A stretch of 64,000 nucleotides of DNA from Adiantum capillus-veneris (lineage: Eukaryota; Streptophyta; Polypodiopsida; Polypodiales; Pteridaceae), in assembly GCA_014529385.2 (NCBI GenBank), contig CM043946.1:21942577-22006576 (forward strand). Reading direction: 5' to 3'. The stretch's first letter is position 1; every line of letters begins with the position of its first letter. Of the stretch, positions 23,421 to 36,695 are shown in pieces. The notes under the pieces are model-generated. The model saw nothing but the letters and a program-made list of their open reading frames with translations, was not told the origin of the DNA and searched no databases. The position numbers and the translations under genes were made by a program.

Positions 23421-24838
23421 TAATGAACCCCTTCCAGGCTCCTTCTTCATGGGGTTGACTACGTGCTTCCATTGCCTCTTTAACTTGGGACACATCTCCA
23501 TGAGTTTCCCAAAGGTAACATCAGCCTTTCTAGCCACGAAATCAGTCAAACTATACTTTGGTTGCCCTTCTCGCAAAGTAAAGTCCGATGCATTGTAATG
23601 TTTCCTAGGTTTTCTCTTCTTCTTCTCTTTACCTGTACGTGTTTCAACCTGTTTCCCTCTTTTATGGGTGGGACTTGCATCACTCATGTCATGATCTCTT
23701 GTAACCCTATTATCTACAGGCATGACCATAGCTCCCAGATCATCCTCTTTCTTCTCCAAACGGATTATGCTTACCACTTTTGTTTTACCCTTATCTTCAG
23801 CTGTCAAACCGCTTGGCCCTGCTTCCCCTTTTATCTCAATACCATAATCTTGACCTCGAGAAGGAATTTGTGGAGGAAGTGGAAACATGTCACCACCCAT
23901 TCTCTTTGGATTGTCACATTGAGGGATTTTATGACCCCACTCACCACAATTGTAACATTGAAACATATCCCCTCTTCCAGCCATGCCTCTTTCTCTACCA
24001 CCTGTAAAACCCTCATTGCTTCCATAACCATGTCCATATCCATAGCTTTGACCTCTTCCAGCTCCCATCATATGCACACTAAGATTCTTCATAGGATCTA
24101 CAACCTCTTGCATCTCCTTGCAAAAAGAATTTACATCATGAGAAGCTTGTTGATCATAACCTGGCTCCCTAATGAGGACCCTTGGTTGCTCTACCCCTTT
24201 CACTTCAACCTTTGGTTTGACATTGATTCTAAGTTGATGAAGACGCTCTGCTTTCCACTCTTTATTCTTTGCAATTTCGACTGCCTCCTCAAAGGTCCTT
24301 GGCTGCCTAAGCTCTATCTTCAAGCGTAGGTTAATCCTCAAACTTGCAAGAAACCTATCCTTCTTTAACATGACTGGAGGAATTTCAGCCCCCAAAGATG
24401 TACACCACTTTTTCCATAACGCATTGAATGCCTTCACAAAGTCTTCTATGGTCTGGCCTTCACCCTGTGCCAAGCCTTGAATAGACTGCCACACCTTTTG
24501 TGGGTCTTCCACCTGTTGAAAGTGTGTAAGAAAAGCATGATTTCATAAGTCATAACTTGAGGAGGTTTGCCTGATTGTAGCTCCTTTTTGTAGCCTTCCA
24601 ACCATTCCCTAGCATCTCCCTTCAAACAGAAGTAGAAGATTCGTAGCACCAACGCTAGGTCTTGCTTGTCAGCAAGAAGGCAAGCAAACTCCATTCTCTC
24701 AATGAAACCTTTGGAACTTTCATTTGATTTCCCACTAAACTCCGGAAAATTAAATGCCTTGTCTTCTAAAACCTGTAAACTGAAGGTAACTTGAAGCGAT
24801 TCCTCGGTGGCGGGCACCAAAACACTGTTGAGAAACAA
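23418..24838 (-). pseudogene. Gag of element C
   Basis: Gag forms the cytoplasmic virus-like particle that packages element RNA. Two overlapping frames are visible. 24,838-24,446 holds the N-terminal capsid-like part (KAFNFPEFSG, GDAREWLEGY). 24,512-23,418 holds the C-terminal capsid part (RFLASLRINLRLKIEL), a Gly/Tyr-rich stretch and a CCHC zinc knuckle (CYNCGEWGHKIPQC, correct C-X2-C-X4-H-X4-C spacing) near 23,965-23,924. A frameshift near 24,480 separates them. The end is Lys/Arg rich and leads to the protease. Confidence 0.88.
24802..24819 (-). other. Primer-binding site of element C
   Basis: Six nucleotides inside the 5' LTR the minus strand reads TGGTGCCCGCCACCGAGG, starting with the TGG that pairs with a tRNA CCA end. 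Element B has TGGTGCCC at the same place. The tRNA species is not assigned. Confidence 0.6.
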
Positions 24839-25685
24839 ACAAACTGGAACACCTCTATAGCAATGTCACCCAAGAGCGTTGAAAGATAACTACAAGACAC
24901 CAAAAGATTTGAAAATCCCCTTTGAAACACCACAACTCCAGAAAGAGTAGTCCCGTTGGGAATTTACTGGTCGTCGCCCACCCAAGAGACTATGTCACAT
25001 AGGAGCAAAACCCTGCCAAAGCATGGATTTACAGCACACGCCGACCGATGCATATGAAGACAAGGGACTCCCCTTTCACCATTGAAAACCACAATCCACA
25101 ACTTCAACATCAATTCCACAATTCCTAGATACATGCCCTCCGAATCTGTCTGCATACAATTTGCCACTAGGCTGCCATAGCCATAACCTTGCAGAGAACT
25201 AGTCATAACCTGAAGAGCACAACACCAATTGGAACCCTTTAAAGCTTGAAAAATGAATGACGAGAAAGCTGAAGATGAAAAAAATTGAATCTACATGCCG
25301 CTACATGCAAAATTGACGCTAACAGAGAGCTGTCCCGGTACGACTACATGTAGAGTAAGCAAGGCAAGGGCAAAAACTGCAACACAAACCATCAAGGAGG
25401 CACAACGAGCTCAAACCTGTAATTTTCTGAACTTTGGCTGAATTTTTTTGAGTTTGTACACGAGTTTAAGTTATATACAAGTCTCACTTCAAAAAATTCA
25501 CTCACGGACACTTATAGCAGCCCGACAACTGTCACTAGACTAGCGACTTGTAGTGCATGTACATGTGCTTACTAAAGCACGCTAAAAACCCCCAAAAAGG
25601 AAATCCACACACACTTTTGACATCGGGAGTCATGTCCATATGTAGAAATTTACAAAAAGACGGGGTGTCTAAATTGCACCCAACA
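24826..25685 (-). repeat. 5' LTR of element C
   Basis: 860 bp. It starts TGTTGAGAAACAAACAAACT and ends GCACCCAACA. In element orientation it is the upstream LTR, because the PBS and gag lie just inside it. Confidence 0.92.
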
Positions 25686-26104
25686 ACGTGAATGGAAATA
25701 GTAATAGTAGGTTAGGAGCTTAACCACCATGTCTCATGTGAAACAATGTGCTTTGGTGGTCGCTAGAAGCTGCAGAATTCCTACGCAGAATGGTCACTAA
25801 GAGCTCTCTCCCAAAGTAGGCAGGCAAAAGTGAAACTATTTTTAGCCCACCTTGACTATACATAAGCCCTCTTTTTGTTCTTGTCTTATGTTCAAGTCTT
25901 GTCCTTGCAATCAAGCCTTGTCTTGTACTTGAGTCTTGTAGTCCAAGTCTTGTATAAAGTCCTCTTAATCAAGTATTAAGTTTTGTAACCAAGACTAACT
26001 TTCTTTATCAAGCATCAAGTCTTTTAATCTTTACAATCAAGTCCCAAGCTCTTGTACATTGTGAGCGCCTCTTCTCTCTCCCTTCTAGCTTGAGACATGC
26101 TCAT

Positions 26105-26165
<61 letters not shown>

Positions 26166-26544
26166 AGCAAGCAATTTTAAATTGTAATAGGCTGGAATGC
26201 CTTCTAAAGGAACCACTGCCGGTCCTTTAATTACTTGTTTGATCTGGGACCCATATGCTTTTGATTTTCTCGATGTGCACAAATATGCATAATACTGCCG
26301 AGTCTGGTGACTCCTTTTGTTTTCTTAGAGGGTGCTCCAACCACCCTCCACATTCTTGATGCTCTTTCTAAACTTATTGCTTCAATTAAGAAGCCCGATG
26401 GGAATCCGCTTCTTTGTGTGCGCCGAAAAAGCCTATTAATAATGACTCAACTTGCAAGAAATTGTGTTAAGCAACGTGTGGCTCTCTAAATAAAATGCCC
26501 TTTTCATGGCCTATGGGGAGTCCTAGAAGTTCCATAAGGGAGAG

Positions 26545-26591
<47 letters not shown>

Positions 26592-26800
26592 AATGAGGTG
26601 CTGCAAATGCTGATGTGGTTGCAACCAAAGCATGCCAAAAAACATTTTCCCTAGCCAAATAAAATTAGGACGCACTTAAATCTTTTCGATTTCTTAGTTC
26701 ATAATTTGAAGTAGGTCAGTATTTACTCCGAATCTTGTAAAATTTTGTTGATTTTCTTCAAGGTAGACTCATAATCTAGCCAATATTTTTCACATACTAG

Positions 26801-26878
<78 letters not shown>

Positions 26879-26895
26879 CATGCGAAGCCTCAAGG
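25686..26895. other. Unassigned region with three (CT)n microsatellites
   Basis: No gene recognised. CT runs lie at about 26,107-26,163, 26,550-26,588 and 26,807-26,875. Text near 25,860-26,050 repeats CAAGTCTTGT/CAAGTCTTTT-like words with Ser codon composition but no domain. Confidence 0.6.
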
Positions 26896-28098
26896 ATGCC
26901 TTTACAACGCCTTAAAGAGCTGGCACATGGGCTGAAGACTATTACCAAAGTAGATGATAAGGCTCACCATGAGTGGCGCGAGTGCGGGCCTAATCTCATG
27001 AGGAGGTGGATGGAAAGCTATGGCCAAAAACTCAAAAACGACCCTATCACGCGGCAAAGGTGCAAGACTCTCCTCAATGGACTCTCTGAGGGTTCCTTGG
27101 CACTTACCAAGGCTTGTAGCAGTGCCCTCATACCGGAAAACCTCAATAATGAGGAACAACGCATCCTTGACCAAGAACTTATCATTGCAAGTCCGGGGTG
27201 TAGTCTCAACAAGAAACCGTTCGAGACATACACTGATCCTTTCATCCCAAGTCAGCTCCTTGAAGTCTACATGGTGGATGCACATCACAAGCCTTGGGCT
27301 TTTGGTAACTTCACCCTACTCGCTCCTCTTATGGAGCATCTTCTACTTACTCTCATTAGTAATAGTGATAAGATAGCTCTGAAGCTTGGCTTACAACAAA
27401 TTGTGAAAAATAACTTCTCTAATCTCATCGAGAACACCCTCATGGCTACCCCATTTACCATGTCGTGTATCGAATCCAAGAGATGCGATGCATCTTTTGG
27501 GTGTGTTGTAGGGGTTAAGGGTGTTATCTCCTCTACAGGGAGGGATACTAACTACACAACCCAAGTGTGAAATGTGCACCGACCATTCCTTAATTGCGGT
27601 TGTGAGCATGTCGAGCAAGGCGACCATTGTCATGATAATAATGTGCTTTCGTTTGACCACGCACTTTGGGTCATCCTCAACCACATTCCAAGATTTTTCC
27701 CAAGCCCTTCTCTCAAGAAGTCCACCATTGCTTTCCTTAGTTGGATTGCAAAGGAAGCTCAAGAAGCTCTAAAAGCCATGTTAGTGCAGTTCTTCTATCG
27801 TGAGAAGCTCAAGGAAGAAATCAAACACACTGTACTTTTTAACCAACTTCCTCCTTCTTTCTCCACCTTCCTGGAAGTAGATAACTACATTGCTCAAGCC
27901 ATCTCATCTTACCACGAACCGCATGACACTCGACAACACAAGAGAGCAAGAGGGGATGGTGGTCAAACTCCTCGAGGGCGCGGGTGCACACATACTCCTC
28001 AACGGTCAATAGGCTCTACGCACCTACCTCGATGGAAACCGGCCTCACCGGATGATTCACCCGGAAGTAGGCTAACTCCTTACCTTACTCCTCTTTAG
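26896..28098 (+). pseudogene. Hypothetical ORF upstream of the non-LTR-type RT
   Basis: One frame is open for about 400 codons apart from a single TGA at 27,568-27,570, between TTQV and NVHRPFLNC. I do not recognise it. The first half is mixed alpha-helical in character. After the stop there is a His/Cys cluster (CGCEHVEQGDHCHDNN) and a basic, Pro/Arg-rich C-terminus (HKRARGDGGQTPRGRG), compatible with nucleic-acid binding. It lies just upstream of the RT fragments on the same strand, so it may be the first ORF of the same element. The start follows a (CT)n run and could lie further upstream. Confidence 0.45.
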
Positions 28099-28699
28099 AC
28101 TCCCTCTTTCCCCACTCATCTTACCCAACCTTCTGCACCTACCACAAGATTTTGGCCAATGTTTAATGCTAGTTGTGTTGCTAGTGCTAAGTCACTTTTG
28201 TATGATTGAGTATGAACAGGTTCAGAGAGACTTTCATGGAAGATCACATTTTGCTCCTCATGAGAGTAGAAAAATATTCTTCATCCCACCCATTTTGTCA
28301 ACCCTCTTATGGAAATTAAGTGCCTCTCTTCCTTTTTTAACATGTTCTTTTTTGGTCTTGGCATTATTACTTCTCCCTCATGGAATGAATATAACTTCAG
28401 TTGATCTTTTAACCCCCCCTCTAAAAATCACCTTATGTAATGCCAAAATAATATACTTGCTTACAGAAGAAGAGTGTGTTTGTGAATCATCACTTAATCA
28501 AGAGCAACATATTATCACAACTCATATAGACACACACATGAGAATTGCTCTCTCTAACTTATGCAAACAAGGTCTTGGCCACATACCCACTACCACACCA
28601 TACATAGACCAATCATACAAAGAATTAGATCGTGTCTTTTGCTCTTTGTGGGAACGAGGCTACATCTCTCTACCTTCCACCTTATCATTAGAACATGCA

Positions 28700-29749
28700 T
28701 CACAACACCCCTTTCATTATTGTCTCATACATATCCCTACCAAAAGGCAACATCAACCACATCCATTGTTGCATCTTGAGGTAGAAGAGATTAAAAGAAA
28801 GTTCTTTATCTCTTGCCTTGACAAAGCACCCAATAATATTGTGCTTGTATGTAAGAAGTACATCTCTTTGGAAGCTCATAAAAGACTCATTGGAATGGAT
28901 TTCACAATCGTGAACTATTACATTGAGGAAATCCTTAATCTAATCATCAAATTTCTCATCAATATCATCACACCACTCTGACATGGCCGTCCATAGCATA
29001 CAAATCAAGGCTTTCCTTTGATCTTAAGGCTACATTGGCACTCAACACATGGTTAATTAACAACCTGTTCATTCTATGCAAGGGTAAGGTATACCGACAA
29101 GTAAATGGCATACCAATCGGGTTGTCATGTTCACCATTATGGTGCAATCTCTATCTATATTCTCTAGAGTTTGACTATCTTGATCACACTCTCAACTAAC
29201 CTCACCTCACTCTTCCAAACTTGGAGTACCCTTTTGCTACTTCGATGATATCCTACTCATTAACTAACAGTCCCCGCTTTTTTTATGGAGCAACACAAAA
29301 TCTACCCTGAATGCCTCACAATCGAAGAGGGCAATAACAAACCTACCAAGTTTCTTAACTTACATCTTTTGGTCAACAATGGGAAACTTTATAGAACCCT
29401 TGCCCAAAAGGAAGTGAGCCTCCCATGCACTCCTATCAAATATTTGAAGCGAGCAAGCAATCGACCGTTCGATTGGGCACATAAGGTCATAATCTCCCAA
29501 CTCAAACCTATTTTCTTTTGCAACTTAGATCCTGCTGTAGCTGCACATGACATAAGAAATCTAGTCAATGCCTTTTGTCACAATGGTTTTGAGAGAGAAA
29601 AGCTTTGGATATTGGTTAGAGGGTACATTCAAGCATGTGTAGATTCTCCCCATACATGCTATAATGTCTATTGCTTGCAGAGGAGCAATAAGCATTACGG
29701 GAATGATTACCAGCACACTGTCTTACATTATATGAACAAAAAAACATAG
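28700..29749 (+). pseudogene. Broken reverse transcriptase, Penelope-like type
   Basis: The fragments run in order on the plus strand but in different frames. Frame 2 carries CLDKAPNNIVLVCKKY (about 28,814-28,861). Frame 1 carries VYRQVNGIPIGLSCSPLWCN and LYLYSLEF (about 29,080-29,180). Frame 3 carries FCYFDDILLIN, the YxDD catalytic motif, at 29,238-29,249. Frame 2 then resumes at 29,285 with IYPECLTIEEGNN, TKFLNLHLLV and YLKRASNRPFDWAHK. The set (DKA-NN-CKKY, GIP-G-SP-N-YL-E, YFDD, then a conserved tail) differs from gypsy, copia and L1 and resembles Penelope-like RTs. No GIY-YIG endonuclease is seen. At least three frameshifts. Confidence 0.6.
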
Positions 29750-30491
29750 GAAGGTAGAAAATAGGACATATTACAGCCAATAGAACACTGCCTTCTTCAT
29801 TGCTAAATAACTGAACACAGAGTACGAGATAGAAGATGTATTTGATAGCATGAACATTAGAGATAATCCCAAAGACAGGTATGCCCCCCCATATACAACC
29901 ACTGCTTCAACACAGATCGGGAACGGTGCAGACCCCTGTCCTGTCTTATGATATCCTATGAATAACTGCCCCAAAGCCACATGACTGCTAGTCCGCAATG
30001 TCCAGACCTCCGTAGGACCGCACTGTGCAGCTTATGCCGTAACACATGCAACCCTACTGTCATTTTAGAACATCTTAAAATTGGAGGGGACTAGGACCCC
30101 TCTGGGGGCCTAGTGCCCCGAGAGAAGGAGTACAATCCTAATGTGGGTGGAGGAGGGTCTCTCTCTCTCACACGAATCCCAAAAATCATATGCTACATGG
30201 GAAAATCCCTAAATAAAATTTTCATCCCTCTCTAAAGTCCATATTGTGTAAAATACTCACCACTTTTGGGAGAAGGCGTTCAAACAAAAAGAAGTTATGG
30301 GGAAGGTATGGAGGTTACCCCCATTCCCTCCACTAGGCCTAAATGGACCCCCCCACTCAACCCACTCCTCTCTTCCCCAACCGTTCAAACTCTTGGGATT
30401 TTTTTGGGACTTGTATGTTGAGTGCCGGAAGTCGTGATGACGAGAACTGCATATGCACTTTCATGCTCCTCTAGACCAAGGATGCCATGGA

Positions 30492-30496
<5 letters not shown>

Positions 30497-30569
<73 letters not shown>
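30497..30569. repeat. (GA)n microsatellite
   Basis: About 73 bp of uninterrupted GA. Confidence 0.95.
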
Positions 30570-30573
<4 letters not shown>

Positions 30574-31249
30574 ATAGCGATGGTGCAATCATCCCCCCAT
30601 GCCTAGAGTGAGCTGGCTTCCTCGAGGCATGTATTTATATTATTTTCCAAAAAGGGACAGCTCATAAAAGAGGCTATTTACATTCCACTTGCCCATGACT
30701 CAGCTACCTTGACCTGCTACATCATGCACACATGACCATAATTGTTAATATCTCACTTCTCAGAATCCATTCCATAACATTGTAACATAGGGTATAAAAA
30801 GGGCTTGTGGCTTGAGATGAAGGGTATAACAAAGAAGAAAGGGGATACATTACCTAGAAGCAACTTGACTCAACCACTTCACTCATGGATCCCTCTACCC
30901 ACGTTAACTAGGACACACTTTTTTGTGGTTTTTATTAAAGTGACAACAACAACAAGTAGATTTCTTTGTTGATACGTGTCTTCCACATGTAAATACTGAC
31001 ATTCTTATGTTTTGTTTCTGGTGATGGTGGCAGATAATAGAATAAATATTTCTTTAATAATTATCACAAAGGTCTCCTAGTCTCCAATTATTACTCTCTG
31101 GGAACACTCACCTTTGTATTAACTCCAATATTGCAAATGGCAAAAGAAGCTTTCTAAGTTCCCTCTTGGTGTCATGGTTATTCCAAGATTTTAAGTTTTA
31201 ATGTTTTTTATTTCAAAAGTGGTATATTAAAAATATAAGGTCTAGCTAC

Positions 31250-31396
<147 letters not shown>

Positions 31397-31642
31397 GTCA
31401 GGTTGCATGGGAAGCTAGCTTTCAAACACCATAGGCGGGGGTGCATTTTGCTAGGATGCAGGTTCTGTACTTAACAGATGAACATTAAGAAAATGCACCA
31501 ATTTTTTTCTCAGGTAGGCTACGTGATGACGAGCATCATCCATTTTTTGCACCCTCCTCTAATGGACGATGCATGGAGCGATCTATCAGCCTTGAAACTT
31601 TTAGTCTCTTTAATAAACTTACCTTTTTTAAGGGCTCAAGAG

Positions 31643-31648
<6 letters not shown>

Positions 31649-31691
<43 letters not shown>
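31649..31691. repeat. (CT)n microsatellite
   Basis: About 42 bp of CT. Confidence 0.95.
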
Positions 31692-31693
<2 letters not shown>

Positions 31694-31896
31694 AAGAGCA
31701 AGGCTTGAATTTTTGTCCCCAAAAACTTGACAAATCTACAAATAAAATTTTTTAGAGGTAAATTGACTAACTTTCAAAGCTTCCACAAAATTTTCTCCGA
31801 ATTTGGTAGGCCTTCTCACCTTCAAATTGACAAGTTGGAGGTAATCTGAAAATTTGTAGATTAGACTAAACCTAGTTGTTTTAGCACTAGGCAAAG

Positions 31897-32046
<150 letters not shown>

Positions 32047-32878
32047 GTAGCAACAATAGCGCTCGCTATGTGTGTGTCTCTCTCAATCACGATCATCGTA
32101 TCTTGGATTCTCTCTATTAATTGCTCTCTCTCTCTATCCATCTCTATCTCCTTTTTACACACATGCACATACACACACAAAACGATAGTGGCAAGAACTC
32201 GGGGGTTCATTCTATATACAGAATTGGACGCCACCTGCGAGCGGACAAATTTGATAAAACCCCTATATACGACTCATATTAGGGAATGTGACCCCCATTT
32301 CTACGCTATCAATGAAGAAAAATATCATATCCCTATATAAGATTTAGGTGTCACATAGTCTAACTCAGTAAAACTAGCCAAATAATGTGTAGTATAGTGA
32401 CTGACAACGTACTAAGGAACCACTTCTATTGATAACTAGATGTACCCTCAATGTGTCTTAGTTTGACTTTCAAAATATGTATCTGATCAGCCTGCACTCT
32501 AGCTACACGTCCAATTCTGACCCATCGAAAGCTGGTGTAAATCAACCTTTGGCCTGCTCCAAGTCAACCCTTATCTATGATCAGCTTGATGTAAAATTTG
32601 ATGTGTGAACTGACAAAAAACTTTCCCAACATTCATCTGAGTTCTAGTGCACACCAATGACCAATCGTTACAAGTAATCAACCCGGATCAAATCTTCTCC
32701 TCCTTCCTCCATAAATATGATACGCCTCTCCCTTATTTTTAAGCTTGGGAGATAAATTATTGGGGGCATGCCCCTAACTTATACGCTTATGTAACTTGTA
32801 AGAAAACCCCCCTCCCCTGCACTTACGTGGTGCGATAAATTTTCCATGGTGAATCCCTCGGGGACAAGAGGTTCCTTT

Positions 32879-32879
32879 G

Positions 32880-32942
<63 letters not shown>

Positions 32943-33010
32943 ATCATGATCACCACAGCTTGAACACTCTCTCTCTCTCTCTCTCTCTCTCACTCACACA
33001 CACACACACA
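32879..33010. repeat. Two compound CT/CA microsatellites
   Basis: CT then CA at 32,879-32,940, then CT then CA-like at about 32,967-33,022, separated by ATGATCATGATCACCACAGC. This is the same CT-then-CA order again. Confidence 0.9.
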
Positions 33011-33742
33011 TAGACACACACATTTGTGTATGCGACTATGGACATTGGGGCCCTTTGGAAAAATGTTGAGCAAACGCATGAGCGAGGAAGGTGTTGTAAG
33101 TTGCACTGACATTGGAGATTGAGTTAGATCCCAATTTGACGACACATGTTAGTACTTCGTGCTCGAGAATTTTTTAAGTTCCATGTGGAGAGAGTATATG
33201 TATTATGGAGTTTGTAACTTCAAAGGTTGTACGGAAGAATTCTATCATCCATTTGTCTAATTGATAGCCCTGAGATGATCGCTTTTAAATATGCATATGT
33301 GTTATGATAGAAATGACCATATATGGTAAATTGGTGAAATCCTATATGTACTTACTACTAACTTCTAAGTGGTAAGGACCAACCCCCAAGGCATATAAAT
33401 ATTTGCACTTTATGAATAATCTATGGACTTCTAAAGTTTAAGAAGATAAAAATTAATTTATTTACATCATGAACTTTGAAGTTTTGGAGTCTTCAAGTTG
33501 GAAGTTGAAACCATTCTGCCTAAAAACACGAAGGATGAATTCTGAATGTATTTATTTGCATTGAAATTTGACACTCACACACACTAATACTACCAACTTC
33601 TTAAATCCACTTTGACTTAAGTGATAGCTTAGACAACATCCGCACGCTCAGGTGGCACCTCCATTGGCCTTGTTAATAAGGCACACGGGGTCGATTCGAG
33701 GGATCAATGGCCCAAGTGCATCCGACCGTTGATCCTTGTTGC

Positions 33743-35057
33743 TGATGGGGGCTTTTCACAAGCCAAGCTCCCATACCCCTCTTCTCTCGTCCCCACCCCA
33801 TGAAAACCCCCTCTTAAGGAGGGAGTGATAAAAGGCATTGAAAAAGGTAAAAAAAAAAAAAGTATGATTATGTAAATATATGAGAAAGGTAAAATAGGCC
33901 ACCTCATGCCTGCGAGGCAACCCATCCCCACCTTGCCTCTTTTTTCTTCACTGTTGTCCCGCCGTGTGTCCCTTTTCCTCTCCTCCACTCAAAAGGTCAA
34001 CCCCCTCTCTCTTCCCCTTGTCCTTTCTCCTTTCTCTCTCCCTTCAAGCTACCCCACCTCTCACCAATAATGCATTCTAACTCACCAATAATGCACCTTA
34101 ACTCACATGCAACTTATCCTATCTTCCAAAATAGTATACCCTACCCCCCCTTTCTCTCTCCTATCATATCCTATGACCCAAATACCCCCCCCTCTCTCTA
34201 AAGGGTGCCATGTCTCTTTTCTTGTAGCTAAATAACCTCCCCCACACTCACACACACTCAGTTTCACTGAAAAAGGTGCCCATAGACCCATCCCCACCCG
34301 GTGGTTACCTGATTTTTCTTGTGTTCACACACATCTGCACACAGATTCACCTCTGAACACACTCCCCTCTCTCCCCTCTTGTAATTACTTTATTCTCCAT
34401 GTCACCTCTCACTTTTTTTCATCAACCCATCTCTCTGTCTTAGTCTCTCTCTCATGAGACTGCTGTTCTGGCACATATACACACAGTTAGACAAGTGGGG
34501 CCCACAGTCACATGGCCTATGTGGATAATGATTTCTTTATTTCTAAATTCTAGAATTTCTCCCCCCTCCTCCCCTATATAAAGAGGGGTCACCATCACAC
34601 TAAACACACACACAAAATCACCAAAGAGTACACTATGCACTGTGTGTGCCTAGCGCGCACACACACACCCACACCATCACCATCACCATCACCATCACCT
34701 CAATCACCATGCTCGTCTTGAGCATGACCTCTACACCCTTGGGCTATGGAAGATGAAGGGCAGCTAAATAAAGGATGATGGCCATAACCCTCGTGCGAGT
34801 CTTCGCCATCAACTCCCACCTATCCTCCATGTGCTCTACCACTCTCTCCCTTCTGTTTCCCCTACCCCATGCCCCCCATTTCATCGCCTTATTCTCTAAA
34901 TAAAGCTTGAGGTTTTGTGAGTATGTTTTCTTGCAATGTTTTGCCCATGTGAGGTGTGCGGAATCGCCACCTAGTCTTGTGTTTGGAGTGAGCTTGCGTA
35001 TGTGTGAAGGGTGTGCGGATTCGCCATCCTTCTGTGCTGCCTAAGTACTAAGCCTCT

Positions 35058-35103
<46 letters not shown>

Positions 35104-35321
35104 ACTCACTTGATCTCATTCCCCTTCCTCTTCATCATTACTCCCAAGCATCCATCTCTCTTGGATGAAAAATTTGTTATGGTGGTGTGTTGTTTGTGTC
35201 CTAACCGCTCAAGCTAGGTGGTGCCCCCTGTTTGCTTTACCATGACACGCTCGAGGCGCTCCATTCGGTCCCCGGTGTTTTAGAGGCCGTCGGGGGTTCG
35301 GGGTTCGCTTTGCTCCCGTCA
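33743..35321 (+). repeat. 5' LTR of element B
   Basis: 1,579 bp. It begins TGATGGGGGCTTTTCACAAG and ends TTTGCTCCCGTCA. It contains a TATA box, a polyadenylation-type AATAAA, a CACCAT trinucleotide-pair run near 34,670-34,700 and a (CT)n run at 35,061-35,101. Confidence 0.93.
34575..34583 (+). promoter_or_regulatory. TATA box of the 5' LTR B
   Basis: TATATAAAG, followed by AGGGGTCACC. The identical site lies at 39,989-39,997 in the 3' LTR. AATAAA follows at 34,899-34,904 (40,307-40,312 in the 3' LTR), the likely polyadenylation signal that would define R. Confidence 0.65.
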
Positions 35322-35323
35322 TT

Positions 35324-35341
35324 TGGTGCCCCCACGGTGGA
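35324..35341 (+). other. Primer-binding site of element B
   Basis: Two bases after the LTR comes TGGTGCCCCCACGGTGGA, starting with TGG. The first eight bases agree with the PBS of element C. The tRNA is not assigned. Confidence 0.6.
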
Positions 35342-36152
35342 TGTTTTCATGAAACCCTTTAGTTTACAAGACTGAAACCCCTAAACTATTGTGAATGGAT
35401 GAATGGCTAGCAGGATTTGCTAATTGGACGACAGAAGAAGAAGAGCTCCAAGCACAACTAGACGAACTCCGCATCTCCATCGAAGCTCGAGTGCCAAGCG
35501 TAACGGTAATCGATCTGTAGTGGGAGAGTCAACCAACATGCCAAACCTAGTGGATGTACATAGGCCAAGTGCCAAGAAGAAGAAGGAGAAGGTCGAAACC
35601 CTGTCCGCAACCTACAACCAACCCACAACAACAACAAAATGGAAGGAGCTCTGCACAATAGAGAATCAACACTATTCTACTTTGAGAATCGGGTAACTCA
35701 AGTCACCGAGGTAATTATCACAGTCAGTTTTCAAGTCGCACCTGATGCTGCAGCACAGATAACGGAAGCATTGGCTCACACTCTCACTACAGAAACTAGG
35801 GATCTACTGAGTTTGTTTCAAGAAAGAACACCACCCTCTCCCACAAGCTTGGATAGTGACTAAGCACCTCTAAGCTTCACATGAATCAGTACAACCTACC
35901 TCAAGATAGATCACACATACCAACACCTGTACGCTCAATCAAGGTAATACTGGACTTGAAGGCTCACTACCAGCACGTCATTGACACCATGCTGGGTGGG
36001 GAGCGGCTTTTTTAGGTTCTGGCATCAGATCAACCATTTGTCTTACCTTTGGTACAAGACAATGTACCGTTTGAAGTTTTAATCTATGTCCTAGTATAAG
36101 AGGGTATACACGCCTCCTTGTAAAGAAGAAAAAAACTTTTGCAAGTTAAGCA
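35342..36152 (+). other. 5' leader of element B
   Basis: Lies between the PBS and gag. A basic peptide could be read at 35,424-35,696 and another at 35,639-35,863, but neither has a domain. It probably holds packaging signals and an eroded gag N-terminus. Confidence 0.45.
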
Positions 36153-36182
36153 GTGTGTCTTTCTAGCTCTCTCTCAGTAATC

Positions 36183-36695
36183 ATGGCAAGTGTAGCATTT
36201 CCAACATTTAAAGGAAAGAAGGCGGAGGATTTGGTAACAGACTTCCTAGATGACTTTGAAGTAGCATGTGTAGTGAGCAACAAAGATATGGATGAATCCC
36301 GGGTTAGAATCTTTAAGCATCTCATGAAGCTAGAAGCTAGATCATGGTACAATGCACTTCCACAAGTAACCAAGGATGACTGGGAACTCTTAAAAACCAC
36401 TTTTAAGAGGCGCTTTGGGGGAGGTACCACTTCAAAAAAGTTATGGGACAAGTTGAGAGACTTGAAGCAGGAGGGTCTTTTAGAATATGCCACCTATGAG
36501 TCCAAATTTGTGGATTTGTGGGAACGGTGGGTTGAGTCAATGGCAAGGGGGGAAGCTGCACCCGATTTCCTAAAAAAAGATCGGTTCACGCATGGCTTAT
36601 GGCCGCTTCTCAAGGAGAAGGTGAAAGGTAGATTCCCAGCTACGTACGAGTTAGCCGTTGAGATTGCTCGCCTTAAGGACAGAAGCTGCGAATGA
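36183..36695 (+). pseudogene. Gag capsid domain of element B
   Basis: A Met at 36,183 opens ASVAFPTFKGKKAEDLV. The capsid signature follows: KLEARSWYNALPQ, DDWELLKTTFKRRFGG, EYATYESKFVDLW and FLKKDRFTHGLWPLLKEKV. It is intact over about 170 codons, then shifts frame at about 36,690 into the zinc-knuckle and protease frame. It forms the particle that packages element RNA. The non-autonomous element keeps this part in good order. Confidence 0.85.

Larger units (their letters stand above)
18381..25685 (-). mobile_element. Ty3/gypsy retrotransposon C (Tat-like), complete but decayed
   Basis: It is bounded by two similar LTRs (18,381-19,230 and 24,826-25,685), each TGTTG...CAACA in plus view. ACGT directly abuts both outer ends, a probable target-site duplication. 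On the minus strand the order is PBS, gag, protease, RT, RNase H, a second archaeal-type RNase H, integrase. Gag precedes pol and integrase follows RT, as in Ty3/gypsy. The second RNase H places it with the Tat lineage. Multiple frameshifts and lost catalytic residues show it is inactive. Many small LTR differences suggest it is older than element B. Confidence 0.93.

Noticed and set aside
23562-24329. 255-aa plus-strand ORF opposite the gag of element C
   Set aside because: Antisense shadow of the gag coding frame with no recognisable domain. The minus-strand frame has the zinc knuckle and capsid motifs.
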